Below, in pieces: positions 17,598 through 26,650 of a stretch of DNA of 64,000 nt. The position numbers and the translations under genes were made by a program. The stretch's first letter is position 1. Every line of letters begins with the position of its first letter. Under the pieces are notes generated by a model, which did not search any database, had not been told where the DNA came from, and saw only the letters and a program-made list of their open reading frames with translations. Source of the stretch: Pseudomonas oryzihabitans (GTDB lineage: Bacteria > Pseudomonadota > Gammaproteobacteria > Pseudomonadales > Pseudomonadaceae); NCBI RefSeq assembly GCF_024652905.1, contig NZ_CP102428.1:198501-262500 (forward strand), read 5' to 3'.

Positions 17598-18757
17598 TGA
17601 CGCCGATGCCGAGCGATCGCGCCATCTGGCAGCTGGGGTTGATGCAGTTGCTGGCCTGGGGCCTGGCCTTCTATCTGCCGGGGGTCTATGGCCCGGCCAT
17701 GGCTGCGGGACTGGGTTGGGATGCGCGCTGGGTCTATGGCGGCTTTTCCCTGGCGATGCTGACCATGGGTCTGATCTCGCCCTTCAGCGGCGCGGTGATC
17801 GAACGCCTGGGTGGCTGCCGCACCCTGCAGCTCGGTTTGGTGCTTGATGCCCTAGGCTGCCTAGGCTTGGCCGCGGCCCAGTCGGCGCCATTGTTCTATT
17901 TGGCCTGGGTGACCCTGGGGGTGGGCATGCGGCTGTCGCTGTACGACGCCGCCTTCGCCACCCTGGCGCGCCTGGCCGGCGAACGCTCGCGGGCGGTGAT
18001 GGTGCGCATCACCCTGCTCGGCGGGCTGGCATCGGCGGTGTTCTGGCCCCTGGGGCATTGGCTGCTGGAGGCGCTGGGCTGGCGCCTGGGGCTGGTGGTC
18101 TATGCCGGCATCGCCCTGGCCGGCCTGCTGCTGCTCCTGCCGCTGCCCAATGTGCGCGGACGCTTGCCCAGTGCCGAGCTACCGCCCATGGCGGGGGGTG
18201 GCTCGCCACGCCTCGCCGGCGTGCTGTTCGCCACCGGGATGGCGTTGATCGGCTTTCTTTCGGCGGGGTTGTCGGCGCATCTGCCGGCGCTGCTGGCCGA
18301 GCGTGGGGTGCCGGTGGGGGTGGCGGCGCTGTGGGGCATCGGCCAGGTCTGCGCGCGGCTGGCGGAGCTGGCCTCCGGGCAGCGGCTGTCGGCGCGTCAG
18401 CTCAATCTGCTGCTGGGCCTCGGTCTGCCGCTGAGTTTCGCCCTGGCGCTGGCGAGCGAAGGCCATCTCGGCCTCACCGCCGGCTTCGTCTTTCTTTATG
18501 GCGCCCTCAACGGCCTGGTGGCGGTGTTGCGGGCCAGCCTGCCGCTGGAATTGTTCGACCGGGCGCTCTACGCACGCCTGACCGGCAAGCTGCTGGCGCC
18601 GAGTTTTCTGCTCTCGGCGGCCGCGCCCTGGTGCTATGCCCTGGCGCGGGAGAGTTGGGGCGATCGGGGCCTGCTCGGACTGTGCCTGCTGGTCAGCCTG
18701 GGCGTGACCCTGGCGGCGCTGGGGCTGCTCCGGCGGCGGCGTCCGGCGCCGGCCTGA
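17597..18757 (+). CDS. MFS transporter
   Basis: 386 residues, about twelve membrane segments, the layout of a major facilitator exporter. The loop after helix 2 reads GAVIERLGGCRT, the usual G-x3-D-R-x-G position with changes. It starts one base inside the GNAT stop, so the two are translationally coupled. Export of the acetylated compound, or of a toxic arsenical, is a reasonable inference; the substrate cannot be read from the sequence. Confidence 0.85.
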   Translation: MTPMPSDRAIWQLGLMQLLAWGLAFYLPGVYGPAMAAGLGWDARWVYGGFSLAMLTMGLISPFSGAVIERLGGCRTLQLGLVLDALGCLGLAAAQSAPLFYLAWVTLGVGMRLSLYDAAFATLARLAGERSRAVMVRITLLGGLASAVFWPLGHWLLEALGWRLGLVVYAGIALAGLLLLLPLPNVRGRLPSAELPPMAGGGSPRLAGVLFATGMALIGFLSAGLSAHLPALLAERGVPVGVAALWGIGQVCARLAELASGQRLSARQLNLLLGLGLPLSFALALASEGHLGLTAGFVFLYGALNGLVAVLRASLPLELFDRALYARLTGKLLAPSFLLSAAAPWCYALARESWGDRGLLGLCLLVSLGVTLAALGLLRRRRPAPA

Positions 18758-18777
18758 GGCGGGAGCCGGCCCGCGAG

Positions 18778-20091
18778 CTAGTTCAGGCGGCGGGCGAACT
18801 GACCCACCGCACCGACCACACGCTGGGCCCCGTCCTGGATCTCGGTGATGCGGGTACCCGCGGCGTTGGCCAGCTGCAGGCCCTGTTCCGCCTGGTGCTT
18901 GCTCGCGGCCATGTTGGCGACCGCGGTCTGCGCCAGTTGCTGGTTCTGCTGCACCACGCCGACGATCTCTTCGGTGGCCTTGCTGGTACGACCGGCCAGC
19001 TGACGGACCTCGTCGGCCACCACGGCGAACCCGCGGCCCTGTTCACCAGCCCGCGCCGCCTCGATGGCGGCGTTGAGCGCCAGCAGGTTGGTCTGCTCGG
19101 CGATGCCGCTGATGGTCTTGACGATGGTGCTGATCACCAGCGATTGCTCGCCCAGGGCCTCGATGCCGTTGGAGGCGACCTGCAGCTCCTCGGCGATCTT
19201 GCGCATCACCGAGACGGTGTCCTGCACCACCTCCGCCCCCTGACGGGCGCTCTCGTCGGTCTGCTGGGAGATGTCGAAGGCCACCTTGGCCGCCTCGGCC
19301 ACCGCCTGTTCCTGCTCGACCTGTTCGGTGATGACGGTGGCGAACTTGACCACCTTGTACAGTTCGCCGCGGGTATTGAGTACCGGGTTGTAGGAGGCTT
19401 CCAGCCAGACGGTACGCCCGTGGCTGTCGATGCGCTTGAAGCGGCTGGCGATGAATTCCCCGCGATTGAGCCGCGCCCAGAACGCCTGGTAGTCGGCGGA
19501 GTTGGCTTCTTCGCTGGTACAGAATTGCCGGTGATGCTTGCCCTGGATCTGCTTGAGCGAATAGCCCATGCCCTGCAGGAAGCGGTCGTTGGCGGTGAGC
19601 ACCTCGCCGGCCAGATTGAATTCGATGACTGCGGTGGAGCGCAGCAGGGCGTTGATCAGGCCGGAATGCTCGGTGGCGGTTTCCACCTGTTCGGTACGGT
19701 CGTTGGCGTAGCAGATGGTCTTGTGGATGCGGCCAGCGGCGTCGCGCAGCGGCTGCCAGGTCGCATAGAGCCAGGCTTCCTGGCCGTTGGCCCGCAGCAG
19801 GCGGTACATGCCGCTGGTCTGGGTACCCTGGCTGAGCGCGCTCTTGAGGTCGCGATAGCAGGGCAATTGTTTAACGTATTCTGGAATGAAGGCGTCCAGG
19901 GGACGCCCCACCACGTTCTCGGAGCGGTAGCCCATCTCGCGGCAGAAGCGCTCGTTGACGCGCTCGATATTGCCGCGGTCATCCACGGTAAGACTCAGCG
20001 CCTGGCTTTCGAAGCCGGCGTGCAGCTGACGCAATTCGGCGACCTCGGCCCGCAGTTGGGCGAGTTCGGTCTTGAGAGGGCGATTGAACAT
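18778..20091 (-). CDS. Soluble PAS-PAS methyl-accepting chemotaxis protein, BdlA-like
   Basis: 437 residues with no membrane segment. Two PAS domains (about 25-130 and 145-260), each with its [11 protein letters not shown]- or [12 protein letters not shown]-type signature and C-terminal PAC, precede a short signalling domain. That domain holds the highly conserved hairpin tip [37 protein letters not shown]. This is the architecture of P. aeruginosa BdlA, which controls biofilm dispersal through cyclic-di-GMP, and of the energy-sensing Aer-2 group. A haem or flavin ligand cannot be assigned from sequence. No che genes are nearby. Confidence 0.88.
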   Translation of the reverse strand: MFNRPLKTELAQLRAEVAELRQLHAGFESQALSLTVDDRGNIERVNERFCREMGYRSENVVGRPLDAFIPEYVKQLPCYRDLKSALSQGTQTSGMYRLLRANGQEAWLYATWQPLRDAAGRIHKTICYANDRTEQVETATEHSGLINALLRSTAVIEFNLAGEVLTANDRFLQGMGYSLKQIQGKHHRQFCTSEEANSADYQAFWARLNRGEFIASRFKRIDSHGRTVWLEASYNPVLNTRGELYKVVKFATVITEQVEQEQAVAEAAKVAFDISQQTDESARQGAEVVQDTVSVMRKIAEELQVASNGIEALGEQSLVISTIVKTISGIAEQTNLLALNAAIEAARAGEQGRGFAVVADEVRQLAGRTSKATEEIVGVVQQNQQLAQTAVANMAASKHQAEQGLQLANAAGTRITEIQDGAQRVVGAVGQFARRLN

Positions 20092-20192
20092 GGCAGGGCA
20101 CCAAGAGGAGTGAAAGTATGACTTCCACTACTTCGACGGTACCCGGATTTTCTGAAGGGGGAGCCGTGGCGACTTTCGACTAAAGCCGCAGC

Positions 20193-20642
20193 CTACGCCT
20201 GACGACTGGCGATGAAGCGCCGGAAGACTGCCAGGGTGGCCTCGCTGACATGGTGCTCCATGCCTTCGGCGTCGCGGCGCGCGGTATCGGCGTCCACGCC
20301 CAGGGTCAGCAGGAAGGTCTCCACCACATGGTGGCGCGCGCGACTGGCTTCGGCCAGGGCCTCGCCTTCAGGAGTGAGGAAGACGCCGCGATAGGGGCGC
20401 TGCACGATCAGGCCGGCGGCGGCCAGGCGCTTGAGCATCTTGGCCACGGTCGGCTGGGCCACGCCGATGCGCGCGGCGATGTCCACCTGGCGCGCTTCAC
20501 CGCCGTCCCGGATGAGATCGGAAATGAGCTCGACATAGTCTTCGATCAGCTCCTGACGATGCGCCTCGCGGACCTGTTGAAAACCTTCCATATGAATGGA
20601 TGGATCGACCAACCGATTCAGCAGTTCGTCGTCCTTTGTCAT
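20193..20642 (-). CDS. mntR: Manganese-dependent repressor MntR
   Basis: 149 residues of the DtxR/MntR family. Winged helix ([24 protein letters not shown]) and a metal-binding dimer domain with [11 protein letters not shown], which supplies Glu and His ligands. There is no SH3-like third domain, so it is the MntR form. ATG 20642 has AGGTGG eight bases before it and is preferred over GTG 20651. Divergent from mntH, whose promoter region has a perfect palindrome. It presumably represses manganese uptake when Mn(II) is plentiful. Confidence 0.93.
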   Translation of the reverse strand: MTKDDELLNRLVDPSIHMEGFQQVREAHRQELIEDYVELISDLIRDGGEARQVDIAARIGVAQPTVAKMLKRLAAAGLIVQRPYRGVFLTPEGEALAEASRARHHVVETFLLTLGVDADTARRDAEGMEHHVSEATLAVFRRFIASRQA

Positions 20643-20804
20643 GTTGCCCACCTGAATGACCTTCTCCGCAAAGACCTGAGGCGCGTCAAGAGGACGCGTT
20701 CGGGCGCCATTTTGACCGAGTTGCGGGCGAATACCAAAGATTCCTTCGCCAATGGGCGTTATCGACGGATGAGATAGAGATTTTTTATTGCTGAATGTGT
20801 GAAT

Positions 20805-20820
20805 TTTAGCCTAGGCTAAA
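20805..20820 (+). promoter_or_regulatory. MntR operator (candidate)
   Basis: A perfect 16-bp palindrome, TTTAGCCTAGGCTAAA, lies 40 bases before the mntH start, in the mntR-mntH gap. The TAGCCTAGGCTA core resembles DtxR/MntR-family boxes. Confidence 0.8.
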
Positions 20821-20860
20821 TTCTCCAAAGGGTATTCCTATTTTGCCGCACGAGTCCGCC

Positions 20861-22207
20861 ATGAAAGAATCCGCCAGCTATGTCGAGCCAGCCTGGCAGG
20901 AGTCCGCGCCTTCCGCCCGGCCCAGTCTGGGGCGGATGAATGCCAGCGTGCCGGTACCCGAGGGTGGCAGCTGGTTACGCCGGCTGCTGGCCTTCGTCGG
21001 CCCGGGCTACATGGTCTCGGTGGGCTACATGGATCCGGGCAACTGGGCCACGGACCTGGCCGGGGGCTCGCAATTCGGCTACCTGCTGTTGTCGGTGATC
21101 CTGCTCTCCAACCTCATGGCCATCCTGCTGCAGGCCCTGGCCGCGCGGCTGGGCATCGCCACCGGGCTGGACCTGGCCCAGGCCTGTCGCGCACGTTATT
21201 CGCGGCCGGTCAGTCTGCTACTGTGGATCGCCTGCGAGATCGCCATCATCGCCTGCGACCTGGCCGAGGTGATCGGTACCGCCATCGCCCTCAATCTGCT
21301 GTTCGGCATCCCGTTGATGTGGGGCGCCATCCTCACGGCGCTGGACGTCTTTCTCATCCTGCTGCTGATGAATCGCGGGTTTCGCTGGCTGGAAGCCTTC
21401 GTCATCGCGCTGCTGACGCTGATCTTCGTCTGCTTTGGCGTACAGATGGTGCTGGCCCAGCCGTCCATCGCCGCGATCGCCGACGGCTTCCTGCCCAAGG
21501 CGGAAATCATCACCAATCCGGCCGCTCTCTACCTGGCCATCGGCATCATCGGCGCCACCGTGATGCCCCATAACCTCTATCTGCATTCCTCCATCGTCCA
21601 GACCCGCGCCTATCCGCGCACCGAGGAGGGGCGGCGCATGGGCCTGCGCTGGGCGGTGGCCGACAGCACCCTGGCACTGATGCTGGCGCTGTTCGTCAAC
21701 GCCGCCATCCTGATCACCGCCGCGGCGGTGTTCCACAGTGCCGGGCGCACCGACGTGGCCGAGATCCAGGACGCCTATCACCTGTTGTCGCCGATGCTGG
21801 GCGTGGGTATCGCCTCGCTGCTGTTCGCGGTCGCCCTGCTGGCGTCGGGTATCAACTCCACGGTCACCGCGACCCTGGCTGGCCAGATCGTCATGGAAGG
21901 CTTTCTGTCGCTGCGCATCCCCGACTGGGCGCGGCGGCTGATCACCCGCGGTATCGCCGTCATCCCGGTGGTGGTGGTGACCGGTCTCTATGGCGAGAGC
22001 GGCACGGCCAAGCTGCTGGTGTTGAGCCAGGTGGTGCTGTCCATGCAGCTGCCCTTCGCGGTGATCCCGCTGGTGCGCTTCGTGTCGGATCGCCAGCTGA
22101 TGGGCTCTTTCGTGATCGGTCGGGTCACGCAGGTGCTGGCCTGGGCGATCGCCGGACTGATCGTGGTGCTCAATGTGAAGCTGCTGGCCGATATCCTGTT
22201 GGGTTAG
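20861..22207 (+). CDS. mntH: Nramp-family divalent metal (Mn2+) transporter
   Basis: 448 residues, eleven membrane segments. The metal-coordinating motif DPGN (in [10 protein letters not shown]) and the MPHN motif ([13 protein letters not shown]) are intact. It imports manganese, and more weakly iron, with protons across the inner membrane. Start at ATG 20861; a TTG at 20843 is in frame but less likely. The palindrome in its promoter and the divergent mntR indicate manganese repression. Confidence 0.95.
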   Translation: MKESASYVEPAWQESAPSARPSLGRMNASVPVPEGGSWLRRLLAFVGPGYMVSVGYMDPGNWATDLAGGSQFGYLLLSVILLSNLMAILLQALAARLGIATGLDLAQACRARYSRPVSLLLWIACEIAIIACDLAEVIGTAIALNLLFGIPLMWGAILTALDVFLILLLMNRGFRWLEAFVIALLTLIFVCFGVQMVLAQPSIAAIADGFLPKAEIITNPAALYLAIGIIGATVMPHNLYLHSSIVQTRAYPRTEEGRRMGLRWAVADSTLALMLALFVNAAILITAAAVFHSAGRTDVAEIQDAYHLLSPMLGVGIASLLFAVALLASGINSTVTATLAGQIVMEGFLSLRIPDWARRLITRGIAVIPVVVVTGLYGESGTAKLLVLSQVVLSMQLPFAVIPLVRFVSDRQLMGSFVIGRVTQVLAWAIAGLIVVLNVKLLADILLG

Positions 22208-22332
22208 AGGATATCTGAGGTCTGATGATCTTCGGTGGCTCTGGCGTGCTGGTTTGGGAACTTGTGAAAGCGGAAGGGTATCCATCCGTTACCACAATAA
22301 GTTCTTCCCTTAACCATCCCGGAGCACTCGCC

Positions 22333-23340
22333 ATGTCCTACGACGCCCGCCAAACCCCAGCCTATGCGGCCACCACGGCCACCGCCCCCTTGCTCAAGCG
22401 TATCTCCTGGAGTTCGATCATCGCCGGCGTGGTCATCGCCCTGACGGTTTCGCTGCTACTGAGCCTGCTCGGCACCGCCATCGGCACCGCCTCCATCGAT
22501 CCGCAGCAGGAAGCCAATCCGCTGGATGGCCTGGGCAAGGGTACCGGTATCTGGGTCGGCGTCAGCGCCGTGGTCTCGGTCTTCATCGGTGCCTGGATCG
22601 CCGGTCGCCTGGCCCAGCGCGAAGGCGCCCTGCACGGCATCCTGGTCTGGGCCAGTGTGACCCTGGTCAGCGTCTATCTGGTGTCCAGCGCAGTGAGCGG
22701 CGTGGTGCGTACCGGCCTCAACGTGGCGGGCAGCGGCCTGTCGATGATCGGCAGTGGTCTGTCCCAGGCCGCACCGGCGTTGACCAACCAGGTTCAGGAT
22801 CAACTGCGCCAGCAGGGCATCCAGCTCGACCTGGGCGATCTGCAGAACGAACTGGAAACCGCCTTGCGCCAGACCGGCAAAGCCGAACTGCAGCCGGAAA
22901 ATCTGCAGCAGCAGGCCCAGGGCGCCCAGCAGGATGCCAAGAACACCGCCCAGAACAGCGCCAACAACCCACAGCAGACCGATGACCAGCTGACCGCCCT
23001 GCTGGACCGTCTCAAGGCCCGTGGCGACCAGGCTTGGAACGCCGCCGACCGTCAGGCCCTGGTCAACCTGATCAAGGCCCGTACCGGCAAGAGTGACGCC
23101 GAGGCCAATGCCATCGTCGACAAGGCCCAGCAGACCTACCAGCAGGCCTATGCCAAGTACCAGGAGCTCAAGGCCCAGGCCGAGCAGAAGGCTCGTGAAG
23201 CCGCTGACGTGGCCGCCCGCAAGGTCTCCCAGGCCAGCTGGGTGCTGCTGATCAGCCTGGTGATCGGTGGCATCGTTGGCGCCATCGGTGGTGCCCTGGG
23301 TCGTCGTACCCAACCGGCCAACAAGGTGGTCGCTGCCTAA
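22333..23340 (+). CDS. Membrane protein of unknown function
   Basis: 335 residues. The N-terminal half has three hydrophobic segments (about 22-50, 78-98 and 105-127). A long glutamine/alanine-rich helical stretch (about 140-300) looks periplasmic or cytoplasmic and partly coiled, and a last membrane segment with GGIVGAIGGALG closes the protein. Such proteins are annotated only as conserved hypothetical in pseudomonads. Start ATG 22333 has GGAG upstream. It is monocistronic, with its own terminator. No function is assigned. Confidence 0.8.
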   Translation: MSYDARQTPAYAATTATAPLLKRISWSSIIAGVVIALTVSLLLSLLGTAIGTASIDPQQEANPLDGLGKGTGIWVGVSAVVSVFIGAWIAGRLAQREGALHGILVWASVTLVSVYLVSSAVSGVVRTGLNVAGSGLSMIGSGLSQAAPALTNQVQDQLRQQGIQLDLGDLQNELETALRQTGKAELQPENLQQQAQGAQQDAKNTAQNSANNPQQTDDQLTALLDRLKARGDQAWNAADRQALVNLIKARTGKSDAEANAIVDKAQQTYQQAYAKYQELKAQAEQKAREAADVAARKVSQASWVLLISLVIGGIVGAIGGALGRRTQPANKVVAA

Positions 23341-23382
23341 GCGCCCCCTCTCGCGGATCCTTCGGCTTCCGCTGTAAGACTA

Positions 23383-23422
23383 GATGCCCGGACTGGCGAC
23401 GGTCCGGGCATCGGCGTTTTTG
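23383..23422 (+). terminator. Rho-independent terminator
   Basis: An 11-bp perfect stem, GATGCCCGGAC (23383-23393) and GTCCGGGCATC (23402-23412), is followed by GGCGTTTTT. It ends the transcript of the membrane protein gene. Confidence 0.88.
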
Positions 23423-23695
23423 GGTGATCGCTTTTTCCAGCTGTCTGGCCGCTCGGCACGAACAGGTGGCGATAGGTCAGCGGGGAGACCAGGATGGGCC
23501 TGAGCCTGGCCTGGCCGCGCACCGCACTACTGACGGCCTGCTAAATGTTGAGCGACCTGGCCTTCTACCGACCGGCCCTGGCGGTCAGCACCTGGGCGCT
23601 GCGCCTGGGGTTGGCGAATGCTGCCGAACTCTACCTGACCGGGCTCTCCTGCTGGGGCTGCGCAACAGCCTGTCACGCGCCTGCGGCCAACCCAG

Positions 23696-24631
23696 CTAGA
23701 GCAGGATGTCCCCCGGTCCCTGGATGGCCTGCTCCACCGCCTGGCCTGTGGCGCGCTCTTCGTTGGAAAAGCCGTCATGGTCGCGCAGCGGGCCGAAATC
23801 GATGCCGGTCAGTTGTTCGATGCGCACGACGCTGCACTGGTAGGTGCGCAGGCGGCCGAAGGCGATGGACAGCTCGTCCAGCTCCCGGCGCTGGTCGATG
23901 AGGTAGGCACTGGCAGAGGGTTTGCCGTCGTCACCGAGAAAGGCCACCACCTTCCAGAAGGCCTCGGGAATCCGGGCGTCGCGATAGACACGGTCGTCCG
24001 GGCGCAGCACCGGGCCGCTGAAGACGGTGATGCGTGCCTGCCAGCGCTGGGTGTTGTCGAGCAGATAGTCTTCCAGTTCCAGCCAGGTCCGCTGGTTGAA
24101 GGCGGCCATCTGCGGCGCGCAATTGGTGAAGTGGAAGGTATCGCGGTTGGCCTGGGCGGCGGCGGGGCCCCAGTTGGGATCCTGGCGCCGCACCAGGTGG
24201 CCGCGGTCGAGCAGGTTGTCGGCATAGAGCGCCTCACCGAGCTGGGCCTCCAGCGGCACTCGACCGTCATAGGCCCAGGCGTCGCGGCTACGCGGCACGT
24301 CCCGGTGCTGGCCGCCATCGATATTGACCCCGACCCAGAGCGCCATCCGTCGGCTGCGCGAGAGGGTGACCGAGAAGTGGGTGTAGTCCAGGCGATCGCC
24401 CGAGGCGGGCAGGGGATGGACGTCGGTGGCCAGGGCGGCGCTCGGGTCTGGCCAGGGGACCTGGAAGTCACCCAGGAAAGCGGCCTGGTAGCCCTGCCGA
24501 TCCGCCAGGTTGGCGGCGGGCGTGATGCGGGGTTCGGCGCGCAGGCCGGCGGGTTGCGCTGGCAGCAGGGGACGCAGATCGGCGAGGCGCGGGCGATAGG
24601 CGAGATCGACGGCAAAGGGCTGGCTGGGCAT
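23696..24631 (-). CDS. DNA/RNA non-specific endonuclease, NUC1 family
   Basis: 311 residues with the beta-beta-alpha-metal active site DRGH (142-145, His145 as base) in NLLDRGHLVRRQDP, and the following TNCAPQMAAFNQRTW carrying the metal-binding asparagine. Family members cut DNA and RNA without sequence preference. No signal peptide or lipobox is present at the N-terminus, unlike secreted nucleases of this type, so where it acts is unclear. Divergent from the OprD gene. A toxin-like or cell-death role is possible, but no secretion marker or immunity gene is seen. Confidence 0.85.
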   Translation of the reverse strand: MPSQPFAVDLAYRPRLADLRPLLPAQPAGLRAEPRITPAANLADRQGYQAAFLGDFQVPWPDPSAALATDVHPLPASGDRLDYTHFSVTLSRSRRMALWVGVNIDGGQHRDVPRSRDAWAYDGRVPLEAQLGEALYADNLLDRGHLVRRQDPNWGPAAAQANRDTFHFTNCAPQMAAFNQRTWLELEDYLLDNTQRWQARITVFSGPVLRPDDRVYRDARIPEAFWKVVAFLGDDGKPSASAYLIDQRRELDELSIAFGRLRTYQCSVVRIEQLTGIDFGPLRDHDGFSNEERATGQAVEQAIQGPGDILL

Positions 24632-24784
24632 GGGTTATCTCGGGCGCAGAGGGCGAACCGTCAGCGCAGCACAGGAAGGTGACCGGACGATGACCACGGT
24701 CAGCGAAGTGGTATGCGCCGGCGCTAGCTGGCAAACTCGTTCGCGACCTAACGATTTCCACCGAGATCCCCGAGTGAACCGCCC

Positions 24785-26140
24785 ATGAAGCTATCGCTGT
24801 TTTCCCCCCTTGCCCGTCGGCGTACCTGGCTGCTCGGCGTGCCCGGCCTGCTCCTTACTGGCGCGGCCCTGGCCAGTCAGCAGTCCGATGCCAAGGGCTT
24901 CGTCGAAGACGGTGACCTGACTCTGCTGCTGCGCAACTACTACTACCTGCGCCAGAACGAGGGCGACGGCCATGGCGCCGAGGCACGCAACAGCCGGGAT
25001 CCGCGCAGCTGGACCCAGGCCTTTCTGCTCAACTACACCTCGGGCTTCACCCAGGGCACCGTGGGGGTCGGGGTGGACGCCTATGGCTACCTGGGCCTCA
25101 AGCTCGACGGCGGCGATGGCCACGCCAATACCCCGAACATGCCGGTGGACGGCGACGGCAGCCAGCGCAGCGAATTCAGCAAGGGCGGAGCGGCCGTCAA
25201 GCTGCGCGTTTCCAACACCGTGCTCAAGTACGGCGACCAGCAACCCACGGCGCCGGTACTGGCGGCGGGCGGTAACTGGCTGTTTCCCCAGACTGCCCGT
25301 GGCTGGAGCCTGGTGAGTCAGGAGGTCGATCACCTGATGCTGGAAGGCGGTCACTTCACCGCCGCCACGGCGCCGCGCACCACCGGCGCGGACGGCGGCA
25401 TCTTCGCCGGCTACGCCGGCGTGGAAGCGGCCTCGGCCAGCTATGCCGGGGGCGTCTACAAGTTCAGCGATCATCTCAGTGCCTCGCTCTACGCCGGGCA
25501 CTTCGAAGACGTCTGGGACCAGTACTACGGCAACCTCAACTATGTGCTGCCGCTGGCCACCGAGCAGAGTCTGACCTTCGACGCCAACCTCTACCGCACT
25601 CTGGACGCCGGCAGCGCCAAGGCCGGCAGCATCGCCAACACCGCCGGCTCGCTGGCCGCCGCCTTCCAGACCGGCGCCCACACCTTCACCCTGATCCACC
25701 AGCGCATCCACGGCGACCAGCCCTTCGACTACGCGGTGTTCGGCGCGCCGGTGCCAGGTGCCTTCGGTGATTCCATCCTGCTCGGCAACTCGATGCAGTT
25801 CTCCGACTTCAACGGTCCGGGCGAGCGCAGCTGGCAGGCCCGCTATGACCTGGACATGGAAAGCTACGGCGTGCCGGGGCTGAGCCTGATGGTGCGCCAT
25901 ACCCGTGGCAGCGGCATCGACGGCAGCAAGGTAGCGGCGGATTCGGCCTATGCCGGGCTCTATGGCGACGGCGACAAGGAACACGAGACCGATCTGGAGG
26001 CCAAGTACGTCCTGCAGAACGGCCCGGCCAAGGATTTGAGCTTCCGCCTGCGTCAGGCCTGGCATTCCGGCAGCCAAAGCACCGGCGGCACCGTGGCCGA
26101 GACGCGGCTGATCACCGAGTATCCGCTGAATATTCTTTGA
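24785..26140 (+). CDS. OprD-family outer-membrane porin
   Basis: 451 residues. A signal peptide ends near ALAS (about residue 31). The mature start KGFVEDGDLTLLLRNYYYLR and the repeated amphipathic strands are typical of OprD/Occ porins. These take up small carboxylates or basic amino acids rather than act as general pores. The protein ends in TRLITEYPLNIL, as outer-membrane barrels do. Substrate class (OccD or OccK) cannot be decided. A tandem repeat array follows at once. Confidence 0.92.
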   Translation: MKLSLFSPLARRRTWLLGVPGLLLTGAALASQQSDAKGFVEDGDLTLLLRNYYYLRQNEGDGHGAEARNSRDPRSWTQAFLLNYTSGFTQGTVGVGVDAYGYLGLKLDGGDGHANTPNMPVDGDGSQRSEFSKGGAAVKLRVSNTVLKYGDQQPTAPVLAAGGNWLFPQTARGWSLVSQEVDHLMLEGGHFTAATAPRTTGADGGIFAGYAGVEAASASYAGGVYKFSDHLSASLYAGHFEDVWDQYYGNLNYVLPLATEQSLTFDANLYRTLDAGSAKAGSIANTAGSLAAAFQTGAHTFTLIHQRIHGDQPFDYAVFGAPVPGAFGDSILLGNSMQFSDFNGPGERSWQARYDLDMESYGVPGLSLMVRHTRGSGIDGSKVAADSAYAGLYGDGDKEHETDLEAKYVLQNGPAKDLSFRLRQAWHSGSQSTGGTVAETRLITEYPLNIL

Positions 26141-26165
26141 TACCGCTGAGTGGTGGGCAAATCGC

Positions 26166-26639
26166 CGTAGGTTGGCGCTGAGCACAGCGAAGCCCAACGG
26201 TGCCGAGGTCGAGCGCGGCTTGTTGGGCTTCGGCGATGGAGCCGCCTCAGCCCAACCTACGGTGCCAGACAAACCGCCGTAGGTTGGCGCTGAGCACAGC
26301 GAAGCCCAACGTTGGCGAGGTCGAGCTCGGCTTGTTGGGCTTCGGCGATGGAGCCGCCTCAGCCCAACCTACGGCATCAGGCAAACCGCCGTAGGTTGGC
26401 GCTGAGCGCAGCGAAGCTCAACGGTGCCGAGGTCGCGCCCGGCTTGTTGGGCTTCGGCGATGGAGCCGCCTCAGCCCAACCTACGGCATCAGGCAAACCG
26501 CCGTAGGTTGGCGCTGAGCACAGCGAAGCCCAACGTTGCCGAAATCGAGCCCGGCTTGTTGGGCTTCGGCGATGGAGCTGCCTCAGCCCAACCTACGTAC
26601 CATTCTCGTAGGTTGGCGCTGAGCACAGCGAAGCCCAAC
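26166..26639. repeat. Four and a half tandem copies of a 112-bp palindromic repeat
   Basis: Copies begin at 26166, 26278, 26390 and 26502, exactly 112 bases apart, and a partial copy begins at 26607. Each starts CGTAGGTTGGCGCTGAG and ends CTCAGCCCAACCTACGG, so each unit can fold into a hairpin. The array fills the gap between convergent genes (OprD and the helicase). The same family, in the other orientation, occurs at 54315-54634. Short open frames inside it are products of the repeat. Confidence 0.93.
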
Positions 26640-26650
26640 AGGCCTCACCC

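Noticed and set aside
23424-23901. Frames between the membrane protein and NUC1 genes
   Set aside because: Low-complexity proline/arginine/alanine products without start signals; partly antisense to the nuclease.
26166-26639. CRISPR array
   Set aside because: The repeat units are 112 bp, palindromic and contiguous, with no unique spacers and no cas genes.
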